Of a DNA stretch of 64,000 nt, positions 15,777-24,854 are shown piece by piece. The stretch covers positions 87,889-151,888 of the forward strand of contig JBBQWR010000006.1 in assembly GCA_038210495.1 (NCBI GenBank), read 5' to 3'. Origin of the DNA: JBBQWR01 sp038210495 (GTDB taxonomy: Bacteria > Planctomycetota > Planctomycetia > Pirellulales > DATAWG01). Numbering within the stretch: position 1 is the stretch's first letter; each line of letters begins with the position of its first letter. Position numbers and translations under genes: made by a program. The notes under the pieces are model-generated. The model was not told the DNA's origin. It saw only the letters and a program-made list of their open reading frames with translations, and searched no databases.

Positions 15777-16937
15777 ATGATATCCCACTTCTTTATCGAT
15801 CATCCCATCTTCGCCACGGTGCTCTCGATTGTCATCGTGATCGTCGGCGGCGTCGGGGTTGTCGGTCTGCCGATTGCCCAATATCCCGAAGTCGCGCCGC
15901 CCGTCGTTCAAGTCTCGGCGACTTATCCCGGGGCAAATGCCAAAACGGTGGCCGATATTGTGGCTATTCCGATCGAACAGGAAGTCAACGGCGTCGAGAA
16001 TATGCTCTACATGTCGTCGCGCTCGACGAACGATGGGCAAATGCTGCTCGACGTGACGTTCAAGGTCGGCACGAATCTCGACATGGCGCAGGTTCTCGTG
16101 CAGAACCGCGTCGCGATCGCCGAGGCAAAACTGCCCGACGAAGTGAAGCGGCTGGGCGTGACCACGAAAAAGAAGTCCCCCGCCATTTTGATGATCGTCA
16201 ATATCATCTCGCCGGACGGGAGCAAGGATCAGCTCTACCTAAGCAATTTCGCGCTTCGCGAGATCAAAGATGAATTGGCCCGCGTCGCGGGGGTCGGTGA
16301 CGTCTCGTTTCTCGGCCCGCGCGATTACAGCCTGCGCATCTGGCTCGACCCGGAGAAGCTAGCCGCCAAGAGCTTGACTGCCGGAGACGTCATCAAGTCC
16401 GTCAAGGAGCAAAACACCCAGGTGGCTGCCGGCCGGCTCGGGCAGCCGCCGGTCCCGGCCGGGTCGAAGCTGGCCTATCAACTCACGATCAATACCCAAG
16501 GACGGCTGGTCGACGAAAAGGAGTTCGGGGATATCGTGGTCAAAAGTGGCGAACAGGGGCAGAATATTTTTCTGCGCAACCTTGTCCGCGACACCAAATT
16601 CGGCAAGGACGGCACGGAAACGGAGAAGGGAATCGAGCTGGGCGCCAAGAACTACGACGTCAACAGCTACCTCGATGGGAAGCCGGCCGTGACGATGGCC
16701 GTGTTTCAATTGCCCGGCTCCAATGCGCTGAAAACGGCTGAGGCGATTCGGGAAAAGATGCATGCCCTCAGCCAGCGATTCCCAGAGGGGGTCGAGTATG
16801 TGGTCCATTACGACACACCGTGTTCGTCGATGAATCGATCCACGAAGTCTTCAAGACGCTGCTGGAAGCCTTCGCACTCGTGTTCATCGTGGTACTGGTC
16901 TTCCTGCAGGATTGGCGGGCGACGATCGTGCCCATGA
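15777..16937 (+). CDS. RND efflux permease, N-terminal part (gene split by a frameshift)
   Basis: 386 codons, of which about 345 are authentic. It holds the first membrane helix (FATVLSIVIVIVGGVGVVGL) and the first porter domain (EVNGVENMLYMSSRSTNDGQ, GVGDVSFLGPRDYSLRIWLD), as in AcrB/MexB. Around 16810-16820 the frame breaks after GVEYVVHYDT. The continuation FVDESIHEV is in the next frame, and the last 40 codons here (PCSSMNRSTKSS...) are out-of-frame junk. Restoring one base near 16815 would give a single ORF 15777-19306 of about 1176 residues. Either the pump is inactivated or the read has a one-base error. Confidence 0.85.
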   Translation: MISHFFIDHPIFATVLSIVIVIVGGVGVVGLPIAQYPEVAPPVVQVSATYPGANAKTVADIVAIPIEQEVNGVENMLYMSSRSTNDGQMLLDVTFKVGTNLDMAQVLVQNRVAIAEAKLPDEVKRLGVTTKKKSPAILMIVNIISPDGSKDQLYLSNFALREIKDELARVAGVGDVSFLGPRDYSLRIWLDPEKLAAKSLTAGDVIKSVKEQNTQVAAGRLGQPPVPAGSKLAYQLTINTQGRLVDEKEFGDIVVKSGEQGQNIFLRNLVRDTKFGKDGTETEKGIELGAKNYDVNSYLDGKPAVTMAVFQLPGSNALKTAEAIREKMHALSQRFPEGVEYVVHYDTPCSSMNRSTKSSRRCWKPSHSCSSWYWSSCRIGGRRSCP

Positions 16938-19306
16938 TCGCCGTGCCCGTGTCGCTGATTGGCACGTTTGCCGTGATGGGCATGCTCGGCTTCTCGCTCA
17001 ATAATCTTTCGCTCTTCGGGCTGGTGCTGGCGATTGGGATCGTGGTGGACGACGCGATCGTGATCGTGGAAAACGTCGAGCGATATTTGGCGCAGGGCCT
17101 GAACTCGCGCGACGCTTCCCGGCGCGCGATGACCGAGGTCGCCGGGCCGGTGATCGCGATTACGCTCGTGCTCTTGGCCGTATTCGTTCCCACGGCGTTC
17201 ATGGCCGGGATCAGCGGCGAATTCTTCAAGCAGTTCGCTTTGACGATCGCCGCCTCGACGGCCATTTCGTGCTTCAATTCGCTGACTCTTAGCCCGGCCC
17301 TCTGCGCGATTCTGTTCAAGGGACATGGCGCAGCGCACGGGGCGGCCGGCGGCGACGGACTCGCACAGCCGGAGAAGCAGGGCGGCCACGGAGAGAAACA
17401 AGCTTTGCCATGGTGGGGAACCGCCGCGATCTTCGCGATTGTCGGCTATTTCCTCCTGACCCCGATGCTGACGCCGTTGCTGGGGGCGGAAATCGCTCCC
17501 GCCGGCCACGGTATGGACGCTGGCCAAAGTGCAGACGCAGGACATGGCGGCAGTTCCGGCGCCTTGATCGCCGGAGCAATCGCCGCTCTTGCGGGCGGCG
17601 CGATCGGTCTGGCGCTGTTCAAGCCGATTAATCGGGCATTGGCCGTGCTGTTCGCCGGATTCAATCGCCTATTCGACGTGGCGATTGAAGGCTACGGGTG
17701 GTTGGTCGGGGCCTCGCTTCGAATTAGCTTTGTGCTGTTGCTCGTTTACGCCGGCTTTATGGGGCTGACTTTCCTGGGATTCAAGGCTGTGCCGGTTGGA
17801 TTCATTCCGGATCAGGACAAGGGTTATCTCGTCGTCAACGTGCAGTTGCCCGATGGGGCCAGCCTCGATCGCTGCGACGCCACGGTTCAGCAACTGAGCA
17901 AAATTGCCCGCGACGCCAGCAAAATCCCCGGCGTGGATCATACGATCGACCTTTCGGGCTATTCGATTCTCTTGAGCACGAATATCAGCAATGTCGGCGG
18001 CATGTTCGTGATCCTCGAACCGTTCGAGCATCGCAAAGGAGACCCGGAGCGGAGCGCGCCGGTCGTCGCGGCAAAACTCCGGAAAGCCTTCGCCGACATT
18101 CGCGGCGCGCGGGTCTCCGTATTTGGCGCTCCGGCGATCGACGGTCTGGGGACAACGGGCGGCTTCAAGATGCAAGTCCAAGACATGCGCGGCGCCGGAC
18201 TGCGGGCGCTCTCCGGATCGGTGCAAAATCTGGCTGACCGCGGCAACGCCGATCTGCGGCTCGTGGGGCTCTTCAGCAGCTTTTCCATCGATCAACCGCA
18301 AATCTTCGTCGAGATCGATCGCGAGAAACTCAAGTCGCAGCAAGTGGCGCTCGACGACGTGAACCTCACGCTGCAAACCTATCTCGGCAGCATCTACGTC
18401 AATGACTTCACGAAATTCAACCGCAATTGGCAGGTCAATGTGCAAGCCGAGCCCCGCAGCCGCGTCCGCCGCGAAGATATCGGCCGGCTTGAGGTCCGCA
18501 GCGCCACGGGCAAGTCGGTGCCGCTCAATACGCTCATCAAAATCAAGAACGACAGCGGCCCGGCCGTCGTCAATCGCTACAACCAGTATCCATCGGCCGA
18601 AATCAACGGGAGTCCAGCGCCGGGGATCAGCTCGGGCGAGGCGATTGCCATCATGGGCCAGGGCAACAAAGACGGCGTGGTCATGGGCGGGCTGGCTAAA
18701 GAATCGCTGCCCGATTCGATGGGCGCGCAATGGACCGAGCTTACGCTGCAGCAGATCATCGCCGAGCAGGATGTGATGACGAAGCTCGCGTTCCCGCTGG
18801 CGGTCGTGTTCGTGTTCCTGGTGCTGGCCGCGCAGTATGAGAGTTGGACTCTGCCGTTTTCGATCATCCTGATCGTGCCAATGTGCCTCTTGGCCTCGAT
18901 CACGGGTATTTGGCTTGTGGGGATGGATAACAACATTTTCACGCAGATCGGTCTAGTTGTGTTGATCGGCCTGGCGGCCAAAAACGCGATTCTAATCGTG
19001 GAGTTCGCCAAACAGCGGCAGAGCGAGGGATTATCGCGCATCGAGGCCACGATCGATGCCAGCCGGCTGCGGCTCCGTCCGATTTTGATGACCTCCTTCG
19101 CGTTTATCTTGGGCGTCGTGCCGCTCGTACTCGCTAAAGGGGCCGGGGCCGAGATGCGCACGGCCCTCGGCGTCGCCGTCTTCAGCGGCATGTTGGGGGT
19201 CACGATCTTCGGCCTCCTCTTTACGCCCGTCTTCTACTCCGTGGTCATGAAACTCTCCGGCAGCGACAAGGCCTCCGGATCGAAGCACGATTCGCAGGGA
19301 AAGTAG
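16820..19306 (+). CDS. RND efflux permease, C-terminal part, with an unusual two-helix insert
   Basis: 828 codons continuing the permease. The proton-relay aspartates stand in TM4 (IGIVVDDAIVIVENVER) and the TM10 lysine in GLAAKNAILIVEFAKQ, so the transport core is intact. Compared with AcrB (about 1050 residues), roughly 100 residues are inserted between TM6 and TM7 (about codons 168-270, bases 17321-17630). They contain two extra hydrophobic stretches (TAAIFAIVGYFLLTPMLTPL and ALIAGAIAALAGGAIGLALF) joined by Gly/His/Ala-rich loops. The protein is of the HAE-1 drug/hydrophobe type. The first ATG at 16820 is not a native start; see the frameshift note for the preceding part. Confidence 0.88.
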   Translation: MFVDESIHEVFKTLLEAFALVFIVVLVFLQDWRATIVPMIAVPVSLIGTFAVMGMLGFSLNNLSLFGLVLAIGIVVDDAIVIVENVERYLAQGLNSRDASRRAMTEVAGPVIAITLVLLAVFVPTAFMAGISGEFFKQFALTIAASTAISCFNSLTLSPALCAILFKGHGAAHGAAGGDGLAQPEKQGGHGEKQALPWWGTAAIFAIVGYFLLTPMLTPLLGAEIAPAGHGMDAGQSADAGHGGSSGALIAGAIAALAGGAIGLALFKPINRALAVLFAGFNRLFDVAIEGYGWLVGASLRISFVLLLVYAGFMGLTFLGFKAVPVGFIPDQDKGYLVVNVQLPDGASLDRCDATVQQLSKIARDASKIPGVDHTIDLSGYSILLSTNISNVGGMFVILEPFEHRKGDPERSAPVVAAKLRKAFADIRGARVSVFGAPAIDGLGTTGGFKMQVQDMRGAGLRALSGSVQNLADRGNADLRLVGLFSSFSIDQPQIFVEIDREKLKSQQVALDDVNLTLQTYLGSIYVNDFTKFNRNWQVNVQAEPRSRVRREDIGRLEVRSATGKSVPLNTLIKIKNDSGPAVVNRYNQYPSAEINGSPAPGISSGEAIAIMGQGNKDGVVMGGLAKESLPDSMGAQWTELTLQQIIAEQDVMTKLAFPLAVVFVFLVLAAQYESWTLPFSIILIVPMCLLASITGIWLVGMDNNIFTQIGLVVLIGLAAKNAILIVEFAKQRQSEGLSRIEATIDASRLRLRPILMTSFAFILGVVPLVLAKGAGAEMRTALGVAVFSGMLGVTIFGLLFTPVFYSVVMKLSGSDKASGSKHDSQGK

Positions 19307-19449
19307 AGAGGAGAAGGAAAGAACCCTTTATCCGACCCGAACAACGATCCATTTCGGGCTCGAGCGCGCAATCCAGCGGCGAGATGCCCAGACATCCGCG
19401 TCGTATTTTCCAACCGCGACGCGCCGTCGGCTTTCTCCCGAGACAACCT

Positions 19450-19908
19450 ATGCTCCAGCAGTTACTCGTGGCTTTCGCGTTGGCCGCCGTTACGGTGATC
19501 GTTCATGTGGTCGGAATCGTGCACGCGGTTCTGCCGGCCGCAGGCATCTGGAACCGCGGACGATATCGTGAGCCGCCCGGCCCCGTCATGGCCCTCACCC
19601 GCTTGGTCAGCGCGCTGCTGGTGCTGCACCTTGTTGAAATGGCCGTCTGGGCGGCGAGCTTCACGGAGATTGGCGTGTTTTCCGATTTTGAGACCGCGCT
19701 CTATTACTCGCTCAAGAGTTATACGACGGTCGGCTATGGCGACGTCCTGCCGCCCGCTTCGTGGCGATTGCTTGGCCCCATCGAGGCGGCCGTCGGCGTC
19801 CTGATGCTGGGCCTGTCGACCAGCGTCATCGTCGCCGGGATTCAACGCGTTTACATTAGCCGTCCTGACGCGCCCACAAACGCACCGCCCGCGCCGCCGT
19901 CGAAGTGA
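19450..19908 (+). CDS. Two-helix potassium channel-like membrane protein
   Basis: 152 residues from the ATG at 19450 (MLQQLLVAFALAAVT). An in-frame ATG at 19384 would add a basic, non-membrane tail, so the later start is preferred. Hydrophobic helices flank a pore segment SLKSYTTVGYGDVLPPASW carrying the TVGYGD selectivity filter of potassium channels. The tail is Pro/Ala-rich. A further N-terminal helix (VIVHVVGIVHAVLPAAG) suggests three membrane segments. It starts 143 bases after the RND permease on the same strand, and no functional link is evident. Confidence 0.85.
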   Translation: MLQQLLVAFALAAVTVIVHVVGIVHAVLPAAGIWNRGRYREPPGPVMALTRLVSALLVLHLVEMAVWAASFTEIGVFSDFETALYYSLKSYTTVGYGDVLPPASWRLLGPIEAAVGVLMLGLSTSVIVAGIQRVYISRPDAPTNAPPAPPSK

Positions 19909-20102
19909 GTCCGTGTGGGGTTTCGGCTTGCGGGAGACGAGTTCATCGCTTCAAGGCTGAGCTGAAAGCGGCGACCCGAAAGTTGGGACTAGCAGCGCGG
20001 TTTGCGGCTGTATCTTTCGAACCGCGAGTGGACGTCCGACTGCGAAACGGATTAATATTCGCTTCGATCCTGATTCGTCCGCATCCCAGTAAGCGGGTTC
20101 AC

Positions 20103-20457
20103 ATGAGCAGTTCGGGTTCTCCGTCTGAGCGACCGCAGCCAAATCGTATTATCCGCTGCTGGTTGGGGCCGTTGGCTGCCTCGTCTTCAGACATTGCGAG
20201 GATACCAATTGGCTTGGCTGCCTCGTGACATCGTGGCTGGAATCGTGCTGACGACGATGCTCGAGCCCGCTGGTATCGCCTATGCCGTGGCATCCGGGGC
20301 GCTGGGCATCTATAACCTGTACGCAACCATCATCCCGCTGCTGGCCTACGCACTATTCGGCCCCAGCCGCATCCTGGTGCTTGGCCCTGATTCCTCTTTG
20401 GCGGCTCGCCGTCCCACTTCACTTTGTATTGCCACCCGACGCCTTCGGGCCGATTGA
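20103..20457 (+). pseudogene. SulP-family anion permease, 5' remnant
   Basis: The start ATG at 20103 gives MSSSGSPSERPQPNRII. The authentic sequence then continues in another frame from about 20150 (GRWLPRLQTLRGYQLAWLPR then DIVAGIVLTTMLEPAGIAYAVASG and YATIIPLLAYALFGPSRILVLG), the opening of SulP sulphate/bicarbonate transporters up to the first conserved helices. Similarity stops abruptly near 20405 (PDSSLAA). Beyond it comes the tail region of an opposite-strand PEP-CTERM gene. Roughly 85 per cent of a normal SulP gene is missing, so this is a deletion remnant with an added frameshift. Confidence 0.75.
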
Positions 20458-20507
20458 AGACGAGCTTGGGCGGCATCGCCTGTACGAACGCCACCAATCT
20501 CAGAGAT

Positions 20508-21445
20508 TCAGTGGGGGTGCTTCTTGCGCAGGACGATACCGAGGCTAACAAGGCCCAATCCGGCCAAGACGAGGGTCGTCGGCTCGGGGACCGGAGTGAA
20601 GGCGATGAACCGGGGACTAGCGATGCCGGTGGCGAAGGGGGTCACGATGAGCCCATTGGGACTGATCTCACTGATTTGATTAGTGCTGAAGTCCGCTGCG
20701 TACAAGTTGCCGCTGCCGTCAAAGGCTAATCCCGATGGGATGGAGCCACTGGGCAGGGTTGCAAAGAGACTCACCACGCCGCCCGAGGTGATCCTACTGA
20801 TGTGGTCACTGCCGTTATCAGCGACATAGAGGTTGCCGCTGCCATCGAAGGCCAAACCGACGGGCCCAGAGCCACCCGGTAGAGTGGCGAAAACGCTCAC
20901 CGCGCCGCCGGAGGTGATCCTACTGACCTGGTTAGTACCGCCGTCCGCCACGTACAGGTTACCGCTGCCATCGGAGATAAGTCCGTAAGGATTCGAGCCG
21001 CCTGGCAAGGTCGCATAGAGGCTCACCACGCCGCCGGAGGTAATCTTGCTGATCTGATTGCTGACGCTGCCCGCCACGTACAGATTGCCGCTGGGGTCAA
21101 AGGCCAGGCCTTGGGGATTTGAGCCGGCCGGCAGGTTGGCGAATAGACTCACCGTACCGCCAGAGGTGATCTTGTTGATCTGGTCGGTGCTGTAGCCGGC
21201 CGAATAGAGGTTGCCGCTGCCATCAAAGCCCAGACCGGTAGGAGTCGAGAAGCTGGGTAGGGTAGCAAAGGGACTCACCGGCCGCTTGAGCTGACTTGAA
21301 TGATGCTCTGGCTGCCGCTGGAGACGTACATTGTCGCGGAGCAGGCGGCAGGGGGGCAGAACGAAGCCATCGCGCCCAAAAACAGCGTGCATGCGGCGAA
21401 GCGAATGCGCTCTGCTTGGTGACCGAATCGAATTTTGACCTGCAT
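20508..21445 (-). CDS. Exported PEP-CTERM protein with NHL-type repeats (frameshifted near its N-terminus)
   Basis: The main frame (20508 to about 21290) encodes five tandem repeats of about 42 residues, each with GLAFDGSGNLYVAD and ISRITSGG...VSLFATLP. This is an NHL/Vgb-like beta-propeller. It ends in VPEPTTLVLAGLGLVSLG then RKKHPH, a PEP-CTERM sorting tail. The signal peptide (MQVKIRFGHQAERIRFAAC, start 21445, then LGAMASFCPPAACSA) lies in a different frame and joins near 21285, where one base appears lost. The exported, surface-sorted product would need that base restored. The gene may be a pseudogene or a sequencing artefact. Confidence 0.8.
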
Positions 21446-21823
21446 TACCGTTCTCCTCGGGGGCCCATCGCGGCACAGTCCGCGTCGAAACAAAAAAGGC
21501 ATCAGCGGCATCTCCCGCCGGGCATGACTAGCGTCAACCCCAAGTGGAAGAAGGCGCGGATGCCTTCTAGCAAATCAGATAAAAAATAGAGACGTCTTCA
21601 ATCGCTGCCGTTTATTCAGCGTCGCGCGCAGCTGTGCCCCTCGGGCTGCGTAATTCCAGTGTGAGCGTAGTTGTTCGGGCCACCCATCGTCAAGCGATTT
21701 TACTGCAACTGCCAACATTTCGCCAAATACAGGCAAATGCGGCTCGGCTCGGTTGCAGTGGGGCCGTTAGCGCAAACATGAGTTGTGACTCGGGGATGAA
21801 GTCGGTCGCTACAACGACCGTGG
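21446..21823. other. Intergenic region without a recognisable gene
   Basis: 378 bases between the start of the PEP-CTERM gene and the stop of the CBS-HEPN gene. No ORF with family features, no tRNA and no clear inverted repeat was found. The upstream part should hold the promoter for the PEP-CTERM gene, which I could not identify. Confidence 0.5.
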
Positions 21824-22582
21824 TCATTCCGCGGCGATAAACTCGCAAAGCCGGACGATGGCGCCCCAGTCGGAGGTCAAGATGTCCTGCGAATGCGCGA
21901 GGTTGTTGCGAAGTTTTTCGAGCTGCTTGGTCGTGTCTACCGCCTGACGGCCCGAGGCAAAGATCGTCAACTTCCGAATATCTTCACGGCGCGCGATGAT
22001 CCGGCCCTTGTCCGCGAATTGCAAACAGTCGATCAACCGCAGCGTCTGATTGCGCCGGCTCCGTTCGGCCAACAGAACCTTGGCCTTTTCCAGCCGAGCC
22101 TCCGAAAGATGGCCCTTCCAGTCATCGGACGGGCAATGGCGTTCAATTAATTCCGAGAAGCGACTCTCGATCAGAGTCACGATTCCGAACAGCCACATCC
22201 GCACAGGCGGCTTTTGCAAATCGGCGCGGGTGACGATTCCGCCTACTTTGCCCAGCATGGTGACCAGCCCGAATGGAGCGTGATCGAGCGCCATCAAAAC
22301 CTTCAGCAAGGGAGTCGTGTCGTCCAGGATTTTGGCTTCCTCAATTGGCTTCTGGAATTGGCCGCAGACGCCGTCCTTGAGGGAGTCTCTCTCCACGTAT
22401 CCCTCGACCAAACCGTCTCGCCGAACGCCGACGATATCATAGTCCTCGGACTCCATGAAACCGCGCACCTGCGCCGCGCAAGCCTGGACGTCGAACGATG
22501 CGAGCGGTTCCGCAATGTCCGCCGCGATAAAGGTCTCCATGAAGACCTTTTTGACGGCATCGGGAATCCTGTTGGAAGCCAT
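21824..22582 (-). CDS. CBS-domain / HEPN-like fusion protein
   Basis: 252 residues, no signal peptide. The first 120 residues resemble a CBS pair: two halves (ADIAEPLASFDVQACAAQVR...DYDIVGVRRDGLVEGYVERD and KILDDTTPLLKVLMALDHAP...FGLVTMLGKVGGIVTRADLQ) each end in a GY/GIV-x-R-x-D strand-helix turn. The last 120 residues are helical and end with KLRNNLAHSQDI, an R-x4-H motif (Arg225, His230) with Asn after the Arg, as in HEPN ribonucleases. CBS pairs bind adenosyl nucleotides and HEPN domains often cut RNA, so a nucleotide-controlled RNase is an attractive inference. It lies nine bases after an nrfA remnant on the same strand. Confidence 0.6.
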   Translation of the reverse strand: MASNRIPDAVKKVFMETFIAADIAEPLASFDVQACAAQVRGFMESEDYDIVGVRRDGLVEGYVERDSLKDGVCGQFQKPIEEAKILDDTTPLLKVLMALDHAPFGLVTMLGKVGGIVTRADLQKPPVRMWLFGIVTLIESRFSELIERHCPSDDWKGHLSEARLEKAKVLLAERSRRNQTLRLIDCLQFADKGRIIARREDIRKLTIFASGRQAVDTTKQLEKLRNNLAHSQDILTSDWGAIVRLCEFIAAE

Positions 22583-22591
22583 GAAGATCGA

Positions 22592-22813
22592 TTACTTTGA
22601 GCCGCGGACTTTGATTTGGCCCTGGCGTGCATAGTCGATTGCCTCCGCCAGCACGCGGGCAGCCTCCTGCGGAGCGTGGAAGCCCATCGAGTTTTCGGCG
22701 TTGATAAAATCGACTCGCCATTCGGCTTTACGTTGCAACTCAAACGCCTCTTTCAGGGTCTGGGCGTCGATGTTGCCTTGTTTCGCCCCCTTCAGGTCGT
22801 CGAGCAGGTTAGA
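22592..22813 (-). pseudogene. C-terminal remnant of cytochrome c nitrite reductase (NrfA-like)
   Basis: An open frame ending at TAA 22592-22594 encodes a 74-residue tail including KAEWRVDFINAENSMGFHAP, then EAARVLAEAIDYARQGQ. This is the C-terminal helix region of the ammonia-forming cytochrome c552 family, in which the Trp-Asp-Phe and GFH residues are conserved. Upstream the frame closes within a few codons (stop at 22826-22828) and no haem-binding CxxCH is found, so the catalytic part is gone. It is followed after nine bases by the CBS-HEPN gene, which may have been part of the same unit. Confidence 0.65.
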
Positions 22814-23006
22814 CCGCCCGCAACTTCAAATCATCCAGCGAAATGGGAACAACGCAACCGACTCGCGGAAGGCGAGCGTAGCATTGTATTTTGCGACAGC
22901 CCTGAGCAGAATGGGTCCGCCCCCCTCGCTTCGCGATTCGCGTAACCGAGTTCCGCGAACATCCCAGAAAAAGTCTTCCAGGCTGTGAAATCAAGGAGCT
23001 ACTTCG

Positions 23007-24573
23007 ATGATCCAATGCTTTGCCGATCGAATGCGGGATGTGAAACTGCCGGGAAACTTTGGCTGGACATTGCGCGCAGCCGCGTGCCTCGGACTGGTGA
23101 TCTGCGGCGCCGCGCCGGGGTTCGCTCAATTTCGGGAACTCGTCGCGCGCGTTCCGAAAACAGCCAATGCCGTCGTCTTGCTGAATGTCGAGAAGGCGGT
23201 CAACAGCCCCATGGGAGTTCGCGAGGGCTGGAAGAAGAAGATCGAAAAGTCGTTCGCCGCCGGCTTGGTCCGGGTGCCCCCGCAGGCGACGAATTTCGTG
23301 CTCGCCTCCGAGATGGATTTGGAGTTCATGCAGCCGATCTGGTCGGCCACGGTGATGGACCTTTCCGACCCGGCTTTAGTCCACCCGATCGCCGAGCGGC
23401 GCGGCGGCAAGGTCGACAAGCTCGACAATCTGTTGGCGGTTGCGATGCCGAACGACACCTATGTCGTGCAATTCGGTCCCGCGACGATCGGGGCGATGCA
23501 GCCCGCGAATCGACAATCGGTGCTCCGCTGGGTTCGTGAAGTCCGCGCCGGCAAAAAGGACGACTTGTCGGCTTACCTGCAGAAGGCGGCCGGCTATTCG
23601 GACGACGCCGACACCGACATTATCATGGCGTTCGACCTCGAGGGGGCGTTTTCCTGGGAACGAGCGGCGAAATACCTGGCCCGTCAAAAGGACCTCCCGA
23701 AGCAATCCGATGAAGAGCGCAAGGAGTCGGCCAGCGCGCTGGGGGACGTGCTGGGAGTGCGGCTGGGGATTCGCTTGTCCGAGCGCGCCTTTGCCAAGTT
23801 GACGATCGACTTTCGCACCAACCCCAGGGTGCTCGCGAACATCGCGAAACCATTGCTCATGCAAATCCTGGCGGTTGCCGGTCTCAAGATCGATGACATC
23901 GACCAGTGGAAGCCGGAGATCGGCGCGACGACGATTTCGTTTTCGGGCAATTTGACGACTTCGGGGCTACAGAGGGTGATGTCCGTCATCGAATCGCCGA
24001 GCACATCGGAAAGCTTGGCCACGGACCCGAAGTCGAAGTCCAGCCCGGAGCAATTGTTGTCCAGCCAGGCCCAGGCGTCGATCGATCATTACCGCGCGGT
24101 GATCGCCATGTCCTCGGACCTGAAAAAAGACATGGATTCGATGTCGGGGCTGGGATCGACCTCGACGTATTGCGAGAAGTACGCCAAGCGCATCGAGCGG
24201 CTGCCGATCCTGAACGTCGACCCGGAACTCCTTCATTACAGTTCGTTCGTCGCCAAATCGCTCCGCGCGGCGGCGCTCATCGCGCGGAACATGGGGATTC
24301 AATCCGGGGTCCGCCAAGCTCAGATCATCTCGTCGGAGGCCGGTACGGGCTACGCGACATACGGTCGATACGGGATATGGGGATTACACGGTTGATGTGG
24401 AGACCTACGACCCGGTCGCCGAGGCGAAGGGGATCGCCGAAGAACGACGGGTCGTGCGAGCCGAAGAGAAGGCGGATGCCGCGACGAACGTGCATCAAAT
24501 TCGGGCCGGGATCACCGACGCCACCGCCGATATTCGCCGGAAGATGACCCAGAAGTATCAGGTCGAGTTTTGA
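23007..24573 (+). CDS. Exported protein of unknown function, frameshifted near its C-terminus
   Basis: From ATG 23007 the frame runs 462 codons to a TGA at 24393. An adjoining frame continues with clearly coding sequence (DVETYDPVAEAKGIAEERR then VVRAEEKADAATNVHQIRAG, ending KMTQKYQVEF) to a TGA at 24571-24573. One extra base, or two lost, near 24380 would explain this. A signal peptide is present (AAACLGLVICGAAPGFAQ). The body is an alpha/beta domain without recognised motifs. The restored C-terminus is charged and helical. The family is not recognised. It stands alone between two gaps. Confidence 0.75.
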
Positions 24574-24656
24574 CGGCCTCTCGGCGGCCTAGCGCCGCGG
24601 GCTTTGTTCAGGACCCGGCGATTCTCACTCCGGCAATTGCGGAGTGGCTCACAAAG

Positions 24657-24730
24657 TGCCCCCTGATGGACTCGAACCATCAACCCTCTGATTAAGAGTC
24701 AGATGCTCTGACCAATTGAGCTAAGGAGGC
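24657..24730 (-). tRNA. tRNA-Lys (anticodon CTT)
   Basis: On the minus strand the sequence starts GCCTCCTTAGCTCAATTGG and folds into the full cloverleaf: acceptor GCCTCCT with AGGGGGC, D-arm, anticodon stem TCTGA/TCAGA around loop CTCTTAA (anticodon CTT, Lys AAG), and T-arm with GGTTCGAGTCC. 74 bases, A discriminator, CCA not encoded. It is a single tRNA in the gap between the exported protein and fabI. Confidence 0.95.
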
Positions 24731-24854
24731 GGTCGCGGCGCCCAGCATTGACGGGCGACGAGCTTAGAATCTATCGTATCGTCTGCGGTCGATCAAGGCG
24801 GCGCCGTGGCTAAGCTGGCGGAAATTGCCTTCACTCATATAGGAAGGGCGTGAC

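Noticed and set aside
17669..18730. 353-codon minus-strand frame in the RND permease
   Set aside because: Antisense to conserved permease sequence, no start context or motifs.
20508..21476. Tandem repeats of about 126 bases as a CRISPR array or satellite
   Set aside because: They encode in-frame NHL-type propeller repeats with codon-level variation, so they are protein repeats; no CRISPR array was seen anywhere in the window.
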